A model generated the notes under the pieces. The model saw nothing but the letters and a program-made list of their open reading frames with translations. It was not told the DNA's origin and did no database searches. Below are positions 1-8,266 of a stretch of DNA of 64,000 bases, one piece after another (within the stretch, counting starts at the first letter, position 1; each line of letters begins with the position of its first letter). Source of the stretch: Comamonas granuli NBRC 101663 (lineage in GTDB: Bacteria; Pseudomonadota; Gammaproteobacteria; Burkholderiales; Burkholderiaceae_C); assembly GCF_000739995.1 (NCBI RefSeq), contig NZ_BBJX01000004.1, forward strand, positions 1-64,000. The letters are read 5' to 3'. The position numbers and the translations under genes are program-made.

Positions 1-258
1 TGGCACGGCTTGCGGCATCCACGAGACATGGGGCAACTGGAAATCGAAGGTTTTCTAGCCATGTTGACTAACGAGCGGCGGGTGGCGGCTGCCACGCACA
101 ACCAGGCGTTGAGCGCACTGCTATTCCTCTACCGCGAGGAGTTGGGCATTGACCTGCCATGGCTCGATGGCGTGCAGTGCCCGCGTGCACCCATATCTCG
201 AAAGTCGCTGCTGGAGGAAACTCCAGTCCGTTGGGACTCGTTGGCCTTGCACTTGTAG
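1..258 (+). pseudogene. Truncated integron-type tyrosine recombinase (N-terminal fragment)
   Basis: The open frame runs in from the left edge (WHG before the first in-window ATG-like TTG at 10) and reads RHPRDMGQLEIEGFL, then THNQALSALLFLYRE and DLPWLDGVQ. This is the core-binding (SAM-like) domain pattern of integron integrases and related XerC/D-like recombinases. After about residue 57 the similarity stops: the expected catalytic domain (R...HxxR...Y) is absent and the frame ends at 258 after an unrelated tail. It is therefore a 3'-truncated remnant, unless the rest lies elsewhere. The 5' part is outside the window. No attI or attC site was recognised next to it. Confidence 0.7.
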
Positions 259-416
259 CCTGGCTGAGTGGCGGCTTTGGAGCGTCTAGCTGTACGGCGG
301 CTCAGGGTCGCTTCCAGACCTCCATACCCAGCACCGCGCAGCTTTCGCTGCTATACGACGAGTGGCACCAAACGCGGTGGTGGCCACTGGGTAGGGGGAA
401 ACGGATTGCGCCAGTA

Positions 417-465
417 GCTATGAAATAAATAGCTTGTAGCGCAATAGTGGCGGGCGTTCAAGGCC
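417..465 (+). repeat. 49-bp palindromic element, copy A
   Basis: Copy A of the ten-member family (GCTAT....ATAGC..GCGC....GGCC). It lies intergenically between the recombinase remnant and the VOC gene. It is closest to copy B: both have ATAGCTTG and a GGGCGTT right arm. Confidence 0.75.
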
Positions 466-516
466 AATGTGAATCAAAAACTTCCCACCCAGTGGTGCCA
501 AAGCACCGTGCCCTGC

Positions 517-930
517 TTACCCCGCCAAATGGCACACCGCCTCGATGTTGTTGCCCTCGGGGTCGATGACGAAGGCGCCGTAGTAGTGCGCGTGGTACTC
601 GGGGCGCAGGCCGGGGCCGCCGTTGTCCTTGCCGCCGGCGGCGATGGCGGCGGCGTAGAAGGCGTCCACCTGGGCGCGGGTCTGGTCCTTCCAGGCCAGG
701 TGGCAGCCGGTGGTGGCTGGCGGGCCGCCGTAGGGGGAGGGGCCGTCAACGAACCACACGTCGGCCTTCTTGCCGTCGGGCTCCGCAGGGTCGGGGTAGG
801 CGAAACCGAGGATGTTCATGCCGTAGTTGCCTTCAAAGCAAACGCTATAGCCCAGGGGCGCGAGGGCTGCGCTGTAGAACGCCTTGGCGCGCTGGATGTC
901 GGTGACGCGGAAGGTCATGTGATCAAGCAT
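517..930 (-). CDS. VOC (glyoxalase/bleomycin resistance) family protein
   Basis: A 137-residue single-domain protein of the vicinal oxygen chelate fold. It begins MLDHMTFRVTDIQRAKAFY, the usual first beta-alpha unit. It has a middle strand GCHLAWKD and a C-terminal strand ending DPEGNNIEAV, where the family's last metal-ligand Glu sits. The substrate cannot be told; relatives are often annotated as glyoxalases or dioxygenase-like proteins. The start at 930 is preceded by AGGAG (936-940 on this strand) at good spacing, so the longer upstream frame is rejected. It stands alone, facing the recombinase remnant. Confidence 0.85.
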   Translation of the reverse strand: MLDHMTFRVTDIQRAKAFYSAALAPLGYSVCFEGNYGMNILGFAYPDPAEPDGKKADVWFVDGPSPYGGPPATTGCHLAWKDQTRAQVDAFYAAAIAAGGKDNGGPGLRPEYHAHYYGAFVIDPEGNNIEAVCHLAG

Positions 931-1062
931 GGGGGCTCCTGTGTGGGATGGGCGTGTGCGGGGCGCCGCTTCATACTGCACGCGCACAGCCCTGTTTGGC
1001 AAGAGGCCCGTGTGCCGGCTCCAAGGCCGATGCGCGGGGCAGGGGCGCAGCCGGGCGCGTCC

Positions 1063-2196
1063 TCAGGCCGCGCAGGTCTGGTTGCGCCCCTGTGCCTTGG
1101 CCTGGTACAGCGCCTTGTCGGCGCGGGCCAGCATGGCGTCGAGCGTGTCGCCGGGGCCGTGCCAGGTGGTCACGCCTATGCTGAGCTGGCAGTCCAGCGC
1201 GTGGCCCGACGTGGCGGCGGCATGGATGCGCTGGGCCACGGCCTGAGCGTCCTGGGCGCTGGTTTCGGGCAGCAGCACCATGAATTCCTCGCCGCCGTAG
1301 CGGCCCAGCCGGTCGGCGCGGCGCAGCACGGCCTGGGTGCGCTGGACAAAGTGCACCAGCACGGCATCACCATGCTGGTGGCCCTGGGTGTCGTTCACGG
1401 TCTTGAAGTGATCCAGGTCCAGCATCATCATGGCCGGGCCCCGGCCCGTGCGCGCGCAGCGCGCCAGTTCGTCCTCGAAGCGTTCGAGCAGGGCGCGGCG
1501 GTTGAGCGTGTGCGTGAGGGCGTCGTGCGTGGCCAGGTGCTGCAGTTCGGTGGTGAGCCGGTCGGTGGCCATGAGTACGGCGCCAATTGACAGCATCAGC
1601 ACGGTGAGCACATAGGCGCCGACGTACAGGGTCTGGTAGAGCGAGGGCTCCATGAGGTCGCTGCCCGCCTTGCCGACGAGGGTGGACGCCAACCGCACCA
1701 GCAGCACCGCGACATGCAGCACCAGCACCACTTCCACCAGCCGCACGGGAAAGCGCTTGCCGCCATGGCGCAGCAGAAAGCGCAGGTTGGCGGCATAGAC
1801 GCCGATCATCAGCACGGTGAAGATGCCCAGCCGCAGGGGGTAGTTCGGGTGGCCGTAGGTGAGCCAGGTGAACAGCAGCGCCGAGAGCGCCGCGATGCCG
1901 CCCCACAGGCGCCACCCGCCGCCGTGGCCGAGGAAGCGGCGGCAGCCGATGTAGTAGGCGATGGTGCCCAGCAGCAGCAAGGTGTTGGCCGCCACCAGCG
2001 AGAGCAGGTCGGGGAACGCGCCGCGCCCGCTGAACAGCACGGTGGCCACCAGCCACATCAGCGGGGCGGCGGTCCAGTAGCCTATGCCCTGGATGCTGGG
2101 CGGGTAGTAGCGCCGCATGAAATACAGCACCACGGCCATCAGCGCTGCCATGAAACCCGCCATGGCGATCAGGGAGCGCGGGTCGAGGTTCGTCAT
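1063..2196 (-). CDS. Membrane-anchored diguanylate cyclase (GGEEF)
   Basis: 377 residues. The first ~215 hold six to seven hydrophobic segments and no recognisable ligand motif, so this is a membrane sensor module of unknown signal. The C-terminal GGDEF domain has the active-site GGEEF at 301-305 and an RxxD inhibitory I-site (RRAD) exactly five residues upstream. It should therefore make cyclic di-GMP from two GTP and be product-inhibited. There is no EAL domain. It lies alone between the VOC gene and nth. Confidence 0.93.
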   Translation of the reverse strand: MTNLDPRSLIAMAGFMAALMAVVLYFMRRYYPPSIQGIGYWTAAPLMWLVATVLFSGRGAFPDLLSLVAANTLLLLGTIAYYIGCRRFLGHGGGWRLWGGIAALSALLFTWLTYGHPNYPLRLGIFTVLMIGVYAANLRFLLRHGGKRFPVRLVEVVLVLHVAVLLVRLASTLVGKAGSDLMEPSLYQTLYVGAYVLTVLMLSIGAVLMATDRLTTELQHLATHDALTHTLNRRALLERFEDELARCARTGRGPAMMMLDLDHFKTVNDTQGHQHGDAVLVHFVQRTQAVLRRADRLGRYGGEEFMVLLPETSAQDAQAVAQRIHAAATSGHALDCQLSIGVTTWHGPGDTLDAMLARADKALYQAKAQGRNQTCAA

Positions 2197-2287
2197 CGGG
2201 CGGGAGCGGAGCGCTTCGTGTGGCGTTGCAGTTCAGTATAGCCAGCACCGCCGCGGGCTGCATCGCAGGGCTATTTGAGGTCAATTT

Positions 2288-2336
2288 GGCCTGAAACGCC
2301 CGTATCGCGGGCGCAACAAGCTATGGATTCAATAGC
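2288..2336 (-). repeat. 49-bp palindromic element, copy B (supplies nth stop codon)
   Basis: Copy B, oriented with nth. Its stem is GCGCCCG/CGGGCGT instead of the usual GCGCTTG/CAAGCGC, i.e. compensatory changes on both arms. The element's first bases, GCTATTGA, encode the last residue (Tyr) and the TGA stop of endonuclease III. Confidence 0.82.
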
Positions 2337-2979
2337 GCACTGGCGGGGCTGGCGACTTGGGCTGGTAGTCGCAGTACGGCGCCACCAGGCATTCCCAGCA
2401 GCGTGGCTTGCGCGCCTGGCACACGTAGCGGCCCAGCAGGATGAGCCAGTGGTGCGAATCCACCGCGTAGGCCGCGGGCACGCGCGCGAGCAACTGCTTC
2501 TCGACCTCCAGCGGGTTCTTGCCCGGCGCCAGGCCGGTGCGGTTGCTGACGCGGAAGATGTGCGTGTCCACCGCCATGGTGGGCTGGCCGAAGGCCACGT
2601 TGAGCACCACGTTGGCGGTCTTGCGGCCCACGCCGGGCAAGGCTTCGAGCGCCGCGCGCGTGCGCGGCACCTCGCCGCCGTGTTGCTCCACCAGGATGCG
2701 GCAGGTCTCCATCAGGTGCCGCGCCTTGCTCTTGTAGAGGCCGATGGTCTTGATGTAGCCCTCCAGGCCGTCCTGCCCCAGCGCCAGGATGGCCTGCGGC
2801 GTGTTCGCCACCGGGAACAGCTTGCGCGTGGCCTTGTTCACGCCCACGTCCGTGGCCTGGGCCGACAGCAGCACGGCGGCCAGCAGCTCGAACACGCTGG
2901 TGTATTCCAGCTCGGTGTTGGGCTGCGGGTTGGCGGCCTTGAGGGTGGCGAAGAAGGGTTCGATCTGCGCGGTTTTCAT
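2329..2979 (-). CDS. nth: Endonuclease III (DNA glycosylase/AP lyase)
   Basis: 216 residues, the usual size for Nth, which removes oxidised pyrimidines and cuts the AP site in base excision repair. The helix-hairpin-helix LPGVGRKTANVV carries the catalytic Lys. VDTHIFRVSNR carries the catalytic Asp. The C-terminal [4Fe-4S] loop C-x6-C-x2-C-x5-C (CQARKPRC..C..C) is intact. The last residue and stop codon come from repeat copy B, so the extreme C-terminus (PPVRY) has probably been rewritten by the repeat. The gene is divergent from the aminotransferase at 3095. Confidence 0.96.
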   Translation of the reverse strand: MKTAQIEPFFATLKAANPQPNTELEYTSVFELLAAVLLSAQATDVGVNKATRKLFPVANTPQAILALGQDGLEGYIKTIGLYKSKARHLMETCRILVEQHGGEVPRTRAALEALPGVGRKTANVVLNVAFGQPTMAVDTHIFRVSNRTGLAPGKNPLEVEKQLLARVPAAYAVDSHHWLILLGRYVCQARKPRCWECLVAPYCDYQPKSPAPPVRY

Positions 2980-3094
2980 GGCGTGCAGTGTAGGGGCTGG
3001 GCGCCTGGCAGAGCGGGCGGTGCGCGCTTGCAGGAAACCTGCGCTCCGATTGGCGACAATGCGGGATTCGTTGCCAACTCCGCCCCATCACGCC

Positions 3095-4285
3095 ATGCAA
3101 TTCGCCGACCGCCTGAACAACGTCGAAACCTCCGCCATCCGCGAACTCTTCAAGCTGCTGGGCAAGCCCGGCATCATCAGCTTTGCCGGGGGCTTCCCCG
3201 ACAGCGCCATGTTCGACGTGGATGGCATCCAGGCCGCCGTGAACCAGGCCCTGGCCGAGGAGCCCGGCGCCGCGCTGCAGTACGGCGCCACCGAGGGCTA
3301 CCAGCCGCTGCGCGAGCAGCTCGGCCAGTTTATGGCCGGCAAGGGCGCGCAGGGCGTGGCGAGCGAGAACCTCATCGTCACCACCGGCAGCCAGCAGGCG
3401 CTGGACCTGCTGGGCAAGACGCTCATCAGCCCGGGCGACAAGGTGATCGTCGAAGGCCCGACCTTCCTGGCCACCATCCAGTGCTTCCGCCTCTATGGCG
3501 CCGAGCTCATCAGCGCGCCCATCGACGGCAACGGTGTGAAAACCGATGAGCTGGAAAAGCTCATTGCCGAGCACCAGCCCAAGTTCGTCTACCTCATCCC
3601 CACCTTCGGCAACCCCAGCGGCGCCATGCTGAGCCTGGAGCGCCGCAAGAAGGTGCTGGAACTGGCCGTGAAGTACCAGACCGTGGTGGTCGAGGATGAC
3701 CCCTATGGCGACCTGTATTTCGGCGAGGCGCCCCCGCCCAGCCTGCTGAACCTCTCAAGCCAAGTGCCGGGCAGCCGCGAGCTGCTGGTGCACTGCGGCA
3801 GCTTGAGCAAGGTGCTCTCGCCCGGCCTGCGCGTGGGCTGGATGATCGCCCCGGCCGACCTGCTGGCCAAGGCCACCATGTGCAAGCAATTCAGCGACGC
3901 GCACACCAGCACCTTCGCCCAGGCCACGGCCGCGCAGTATCTCAAGGCCGGCCGCATGCCCGCCACGCTGGCCCATGTGCGCAAGGTGTACGCCGAGCGC
4001 GCCCAGGCCATGGGCGACGCGCTGCGCAAGGAGCTGGGCGACGCCATCGAGTTCGTGCAGCCCCAGGGCGGCCTGTTCGTGTGGGCGCGCCTGACGGGCG
4101 CGGGTGGCAAGGTGGCGGATGGCAACGTGTTCGCCAAGCGCGCCATCGAGCAGGGTGTGGCCTTCGTGCCCGGCACGCCGTTCTTCTGCGCCCAGCCCGA
4201 CCACGCCACGCTGCGCCTGTCGTTCGCCACGGCCGATGTGGCCAAGATCCGCGAGGGCGTGGCGCGCCTGGCCCGAGCGCTCTGA
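3095..4285 (+). CDS. PLP-dependent class I/II aminotransferase
   Basis: 396 residues, fold-type I aminotransferase of the LysN/2-aminoadipate or aromatic transaminase type (no MocR DNA-binding domain). The PLP lysine is in the motif SLSKVLSPGLRVGW. GGFPDSAMF near residue 30 and PTFGNPSGA are typical substrate/cofactor segments. The start MQFADRLNN at 3095 is chosen because the upstream part of the frame overlaps the nth promoter region and has no protein-like composition. Substrate is not determinable from sequence. It converges on the PAS-GGEEF gene with no spacer (TGA/TCA abut at 4285/4286). Confidence 0.9.
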   Translation: MQFADRLNNVETSAIRELFKLLGKPGIISFAGGFPDSAMFDVDGIQAAVNQALAEEPGAALQYGATEGYQPLREQLGQFMAGKGAQGVASENLIVTTGSQQALDLLGKTLISPGDKVIVEGPTFLATIQCFRLYGAELISAPIDGNGVKTDELEKLIAEHQPKFVYLIPTFGNPSGAMLSLERRKKVLELAVKYQTVVVEDDPYGDLYFGEAPPPSLLNLSSQVPGSRELLVHCGSLSKVLSPGLRVGWMIAPADLLAKATMCKQFSDAHTSTFAQATAAQYLKAGRMPATLAHVRKVYAERAQAMGDALRKELGDAIEFVQPQGGLFVWARLTGAGGKVADGNVFAKRAIEQGVAFVPGTPFFCAQPDHATLRLSFATADVAKIREGVARLARAL

Positions 4286-5536
4286 TCAGGCGCCCACGGC
4301 CCAGCGGTCGCGGCCCCCGCGCTTGGCCTGGTAGAGCGCCTGGTCGGCGCGGTCGAGCAGGTCGCGCAGGCCGCGATCGGTGGCGCGCATGCAGCCCAGG
4401 CCGATGCTGGTGGTGATTCGCCAGCGCTGCCCCTGTTCGTCGGTCAACGGCAGGCTGCGGATGTGTTGCAGGATGCGCTCGGCAATGGCCGTGCCATCGT
4501 GCGCCTCGGTGCGCGGCAGCAGCACGCCGAATTCCTCACCGCCCAGGCGCCCCACGACGTCGTCGGCACGCAGCAGCGTCTGCACGGCCTGGGCAAAGTC
4601 GATGAGCACGCGATCGCCCTCCAGGTGGCCCAGCCTGTCGTTGATGTGCTTGAAGTGGTCCAGGTCCAGCATCAGCAGCGCGAGCGGCTCTGACCGGCTG
4701 CGGGCCTGGTCGAACGCGGCCTGTGCCTGCTGCAGGAACACGCGGCGGTTGGCCATGCCGGTGAGCGTGTCGGTGCTCGCCATGCGGTGCAGCTCGCGTT
4801 CGAGGTTCTTGCGTTGGGTCACATCGCGGTAGATGCCCTCGACGCCGGCAAATTGGCCTTGGGCGTCGAAGATCGCCTGGCTGCTGATGGAAATGTCGAT
4901 GACCCGGCCGTCCTTGCGCACCATCTGCCCTGGAAAGTCTGCCACCTCCCCGTGGCTGGCGATGGCCGCCTTGAAGGCATCGCGGTCGGCGCTGTGCGGG
5001 TAGTAGGACTCGGCCGTGCGTCCGATGATCTGCTCGGGCTCGTAGCCCAGAACGCGGCGCACGCCGGGCCCCACGTCGAGCACCACGCCCTGTGCATCGG
5101 TGCGGTAGTACACGTCCTGCATGTTCTCGAACAGGCGGCGGTAGTTGCGGTCGCTCTCGAGCAACTGGGCCTCGATCTCGCTTTGGTGGGTCATGTCGGT
5201 GCCGCAGACCAGCAGGCAGGGCTCGCCGCCGATCTCCACGACGACACTCGTGACCAGGGCCATGCGCAGACGGCCGCGGCAGGTGTGCACGCGGTATTGG
5301 GCGGCCTGGCTGGGAGTGCCGCGCTCCTGGAGGGACGCGCGCTGGGCCATGCGTTCCTGTGAGCGCCGCTGGTCGATGGGGTGGATGAACTCCGACAGCG
5401 GATGGCCTATGACATGCTCGGTGGCATCGGCTTCCAGCAGGGCCAGGCACACCGGGTTGGCCTCCTTGATCACGCCGTTCTGTACGACCAGAACCGCGAC
5501 GGGAAGCATGTGCAGCAAAGCGTTGTCGATGGGCAT
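4286..5536 (-). CDS. PAS-PAS diguanylate cyclase
   Basis: 416 residues, soluble (no membrane segment). Two PAS domains (about 5-125 and 130-245) are followed by a GGDEF domain with GGEEF at 332-336. An RADD I-site lies five residues upstream, so product inhibition is expected. It is predicted to make c-di-GMP in response to a cytoplasmic cue; no haem or flavin ligand can be assigned by eye. It is the second cyclase within 4 kb and independent of the membrane-bound one. It abuts the aminotransferase tail-to-tail. Confidence 0.92.
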   Translation of the reverse strand: MPIDNALLHMLPVAVLVVQNGVIKEANPVCLALLEADATEHVIGHPLSEFIHPIDQRRSQERMAQRASLQERGTPSQAAQYRVHTCRGRLRMALVTSVVVEIGGEPCLLVCGTDMTHQSEIEAQLLESDRNYRRLFENMQDVYYRTDAQGVVLDVGPGVRRVLGYEPEQIIGRTAESYYPHSADRDAFKAAIASHGEVADFPGQMVRKDGRVIDISISSQAIFDAQGQFAGVEGIYRDVTQRKNLERELHRMASTDTLTGMANRRVFLQQAQAAFDQARSRSEPLALLMLDLDHFKHINDRLGHLEGDRVLIDFAQAVQTLLRADDVVGRLGGEEFGVLLPRTEAHDGTAIAERILQHIRSLPLTDEQGQRWRITTSIGLGCMRATDRGLRDLLDRADQALYQAKRGGRDRWAVGA

Positions 5537-5671
5537 GGCGCAAAGGGGAGAGCCCCCGGCAGCGATTGTGGCACTGCCGGCGCACGCCAGGCACCCGGCA
5601 GCGGGTGGCCTGGACTTGGTGTTTTCCCGTAGCAGGGCGCGTATGCGCCTGGCCGCCAGGAGGAGCGCGGG

Positions 5672-6403
5672 TCAGCTGCAGCCGCAGCCGCCCGAGCTGC
5701 CGCAGTCACCGCCGCCCATGGCTTGGCGGGCCTGGGCTTCAAACTGGGGGAACAGCACGTTGTTCTCCAGGTGGATGTGGTTGATCAGGTCGTCGCTCAG
5801 TTGCGCAATGCCGCTGTAGAGCGCGCGCCAGGTGTTGCAGGCACCTGCGGGGGGCGTGGCGTCGTGCGTCAGGGCGGCGAGCCGCTCCAGGGCGGCGCCA
5901 TGCTCCACATGTTCGGCGCGCATGACGTTGATGGGCTGGCCCACAAAGGGATTGCCCCCGGACTTGAGCATGGGGAAGAGGATGCTCTCTTCCTTGTGCA
6001 TGTGCGTGACCAGCTCGTGCTGGATGTCTTCCAGCAGTTGGGCCAGGCCTGCAGGCACCTCGGGGTTGGCGCGGTGCACGGTCTCCACGCGCTGTGCCAT
6101 GCGGATGAGCTCGGGCAATTGAGCGCGGTGCACCTCGTGGTAGCGCGCGATGATATGGTCTATCAAGGCCCGGGGCTCCGTGATGCCGGTGGGGGCGCTG
6201 TCGCGCTGCAGCACAGCCAGTTCGGCGAGCACGGCTTGCAGGTCCAGGCCGCGCTCGGCCACGGCGGTGGCCAGGCTCAGGTGGCCGCCGCAGCAAAAAT
6301 CGAGCTTCAGGCGGCGAAACACGGCCGTGGCGCCGGGCAGTTCCACGGCCAGTTGTCCTATGGATTGGGTGGGGTTCAAGGTCTCGGCGACGGGGGCGTT
6401 CAT
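5672..6403 (-). CDS. ytfE: Iron-sulfur cluster repair di-iron protein (Ric/YtfE/ScdA)
   Basis: 243 residues. The N-terminal ScdA domain has the conserved CCGG (KLDFCCGGHLSL, residues ~35-45). It is followed by a hemerythrin-like helical bundle with the His/Glu iron ligands (HEVHRAQLPEL, HMHKEESILFPML, EHVEHG, HLENNVLFPQF). These proteins repair Fe-S clusters damaged by nitric oxide. An unusual Cys/Gly-rich C-terminal tail (DCGSSGGCGCS) may bind metal. The gene is divergent from nsrR with a 95-bp shared regulatory region, which fits NsrR-controlled NO response. Confidence 0.93.
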   Translation of the reverse strand: MNAPVAETLNPTQSIGQLAVELPGATAVFRRLKLDFCCGGHLSLATAVAERGLDLQAVLAELAVLQRDSAPTGITEPRALIDHIIARYHEVHRAQLPELIRMAQRVETVHRANPEVPAGLAQLLEDIQHELVTHMHKEESILFPMLKSGGNPFVGQPINVMRAEHVEHGAALERLAALTHDATPPAGACNTWRALYSGIAQLSDDLINHIHLENNVLFPQFEAQARQAMGGGDCGSSGGCGCS

Positions 6404-6436
6404 GGGGGTGTGTCCTTGAAAGTGGTATTTCGTTTG

Positions 6437-6454
6437 TCTATTTTATCTAATAGA
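6437..6454. promoter_or_regulatory. Candidate NsrR operator between ytfE and nsrR
   Basis: A perfect 6-bp inverted repeat (TCTATT...AATAGA) with a 6-bp spacer sits in an AT-rich stretch of the divergent intergenic region. Rrf2 regulators bind AT-rich dyads. It does not match the enterobacterial NsrR consensus well, so the assignment rests mainly on position. Confidence 0.4.
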
Positions 6455-6498
6455 ATGCAACAGACCGAGCTGTTTTTCACCGTTATCCGGCAGGTGCC

Positions 6499-6984
6499 AT
6501 GCGACTGACCCAGTGGACCGATTACACCCTGCGGGTACTCATGTACTGCGCTGCATGCGAGGGGCGGGCACAGCCCGTGACCATCACCGAGGTGGCCGAG
6601 GCCTACGGCATTTCGCGCAGCCACCTGACCAAGATCGTGCAGGATCTCTCGGCGCGCGGCTACCTGGACACCACGCGTGGGCGTGGCGGCGGCATGCGCC
6701 TGATGAAGCCCGCCAAGGACATCAACATCGGTGCCGTGGTGCGCGCTACCGAGTCGGATTTCGTCGTCGTCGAGTGCTTTGACGCACAGAACAACCAGTG
6801 CCGCCTCAGCAGCCATTGCCGCCTGCAAAGCGTGCTGGGGCAGGCGATGGGCAATTTTTTTGCAGTGCTCGACGCCCTGACGCTGGAAGACCTCATGGTC
6901 CCGGTGGGGCCTGCGGCTGCGCCCGCCGGCGTCTCCCGGGTCAAGCTCGTCCCGGGGCTGCCGCAGCCTGCCGCGGCCTCATAG
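6499..6984 (+). CDS. nsrR: Rrf2-family nitric-oxide sensing repressor NsrR
   Basis: 161 residues. The winged-helix domain starts MRLTQWTDYTLRVLMYCA, with YGISRSHLTKIVQDL as recognition region and GRGGGMRL in the wing. Three cysteines in C-x7-C-x5-C (VECFDAQNNQCRLSSHC) are the expected Fe-S ligands that sense NO. It is divergent from ytfE, its probable target. The 3' end overlaps the convergent thioredoxin-like gene by 6 bp (6979-6984). Confidence 0.92.
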   Translation: MRLTQWTDYTLRVLMYCAACEGRAQPVTITEVAEAYGISRSHLTKIVQDLSARGYLDTTRGRGGGMRLMKPAKDINIGAVVRATESDFVVVECFDAQNNQCRLSSHCRLQSVLGQAMGNFFAVLDALTLEDLMVPVGPAAAPAGVSRVKLVPGLPQPAAAS

Positions 6985-7515
6985 CCCGGCCCACCACAGG
7001 CGCAGGCGCATGCCCAGCTCGCTGGTGTAGCCGACCGACGTGGCCGCCACGCGGCCCTGCGGGTCCAGGACAAGGAGTACCGGCACGGCCTGCACGCCCA
7101 GGCCCAGGGCCATCTCCCCATGCTCATCCACCGCCGTGGTCCATGGCAGGCGGCGCTGCTGCAGCACCTGGGCCACCTGCGGCGCGGGGCCTGATTGCAT
7201 GGCCACGGTCAGCACCGGGTGGTCGGCCTGCAGGCGCGAGATGCTGTCTTCTTCGAGGCGGCAGATCGGACACCAGTGCGCCCACACATGCAGCGCCACG
7301 GCCTGTCCGGGGTGGCGCGCACGCCACTGCGCCAGGGTGAGCCGCTCACCCGTTACCAGTTCCAGCGCCAGATCGGGCAGGGGGCCGGCGGGCAGGTGGC
7401 GCGTCTGCCACCAGTGTGTGCCTGCAAATACACCCAGCAGCATGAGCAGGTTGAGCGCGTGTGCGCGCCAGCGGCGCCGCAGGTGCGCGCCCAGCCATTG
7501 CCAGGGTGCCTGCAT
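6979..7515 (-). CDS. Thioredoxin-fold protein disulfide oxidoreductase (TlpA/ScsD-like)
   Basis: 178 residues. A single N-terminal membrane anchor (LNLLMLLGVFAGTHWW, ~20-36) is followed by a periplasmic thioredoxin-like domain with the redox motif W-C-P-I-C (HWCPICRLEED). A cis-Pro region AVPVLLVLDPQGRV is also present. This fits TlpA/DsbE/ScsD-type thiol reductases that act on periplasmic cysteines. The start MQAPWQWLG at 7515 is three bases from the serB stop, so the two are probably co-transcribed. The long open frame upstream of it is a shadow of serB. Partner and substrate unknown. Confidence 0.82.
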   Translation of the reverse strand: MQAPWQWLGAHLRRRWRAHALNLLMLLGVFAGTHWWQTRHLPAGPLPDLALELVTGERLTLAQWRARHPGQAVALHVWAHWCPICRLEEDSISRLQADHPVLTVAMQSGPAPQVAQVLQQRRLPWTTAVDEHGEMALGLGVQAVPVLLVLDPQGRVAATSVGYTSELGMRLRLWWAGL

Positions 7516-7517
7516 GC

Positions 7518-8234
7518 TCAGGGGCGGACCACTTCGAGCAGGCGGTCGAGCCCGCCGCTGTTGATGGCCACCTGGGCCTGTGCGCGCACCGAAGGTTTGG
7601 CGTGGAAGGCCACCGACAGGCCTGCGGCCGCCATCATGGGCAGGTCGTTGGCGCCATCGCCCACGGCAATCACCTGCTCGGTGCGGATGCCCAGAAGCGA
7701 GGCTACCTCGAGCAGGGTGCGGCGCTTTTCCGCGCCATCGCAGATGTCTCCCCAGACCTGATCGACCATGCGCCCGGTGAGGTGGCCGTCCTGCACTTCC
7801 AGCACATTCGAACGGGCGAACTGGATACCCAGGTCGGCGCGCACGCGGTCGGAAAAGTACGTGAACCCGCCCGAGACCAGCAGCGTTGCCAGGCCGGCGC
7901 TGCGGCAGGTGTGCACCAGCTCGCGCACCCCGGGGTTGTAGCGCATGCGGTGCAGCAGCACGCGCTCCATGTGCGCCACGGGAACGCCGCGCAGCAGGGC
8001 CACGCGCTGGCGCAGGCTTTCCTTGTAGTCGGCAATGACGCCCTGCATGGCGGCCTCGGTGATGGCCGCGACCTCGGCCTTGCGGCCCGCAGCGTCGGCG
8101 ATCTCGTCCACGCACTCGATGTTGATGAGCGTGGAGTCCATGTCAAAGGCGATCAGCCGGTAGTCAGCCAGGCGCAAGGGAGGGGCAATGCCCTGGACGT
8201 GGATGCCGGGGACGAATTCGGTGGTGTGGGTCAT
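7518..8234 (-). CDS. serB: Phosphoserine phosphatase
   Basis: 238 residues, HAD-superfamily enzyme for the last step of serine synthesis. Motif I is FDMDSTLINIECVDEIAD (DxDST). Motif II is LVSGGFTYF. Motif III/IV has a Lys in GAEKRRTLL and GDGANDLPMM. The N-terminal ACT region of long SerB forms is absent. The start MTHTTEF at 8234 is chosen because the upstream frame reads Pro/Arg-rich noise; no good Shine-Dalgarno sequence is visible. It is followed closely by the thioredoxin-like gene. Confidence 0.95.
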   Translation of the reverse strand: MTHTTEFVPGIHVQGIAPPLRLADYRLIAFDMDSTLINIECVDEIADAAGRKAEVAAITEAAMQGVIADYKESLRQRVALLRGVPVAHMERVLLHRMRYNPGVRELVHTCRSAGLATLLVSGGFTYFSDRVRADLGIQFARSNVLEVQDGHLTGRMVDQVWGDICDGAEKRRTLLEVASLLGIRTEQVIAVGDGANDLPMMAAAGLSVAFHAKPSVRAQAQVAINSGGLDRLLEVVRP

Positions 8235-8266
8235 GGGGACGGCAGGAGAACGAAGTGGAGGCAATC

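Noticed and set aside
180-416. attC or attI site beside the recombinase remnant
   Set aside because: No paired R/L box dyads of the attC type were found by eye; sequence is otherwise featureless.
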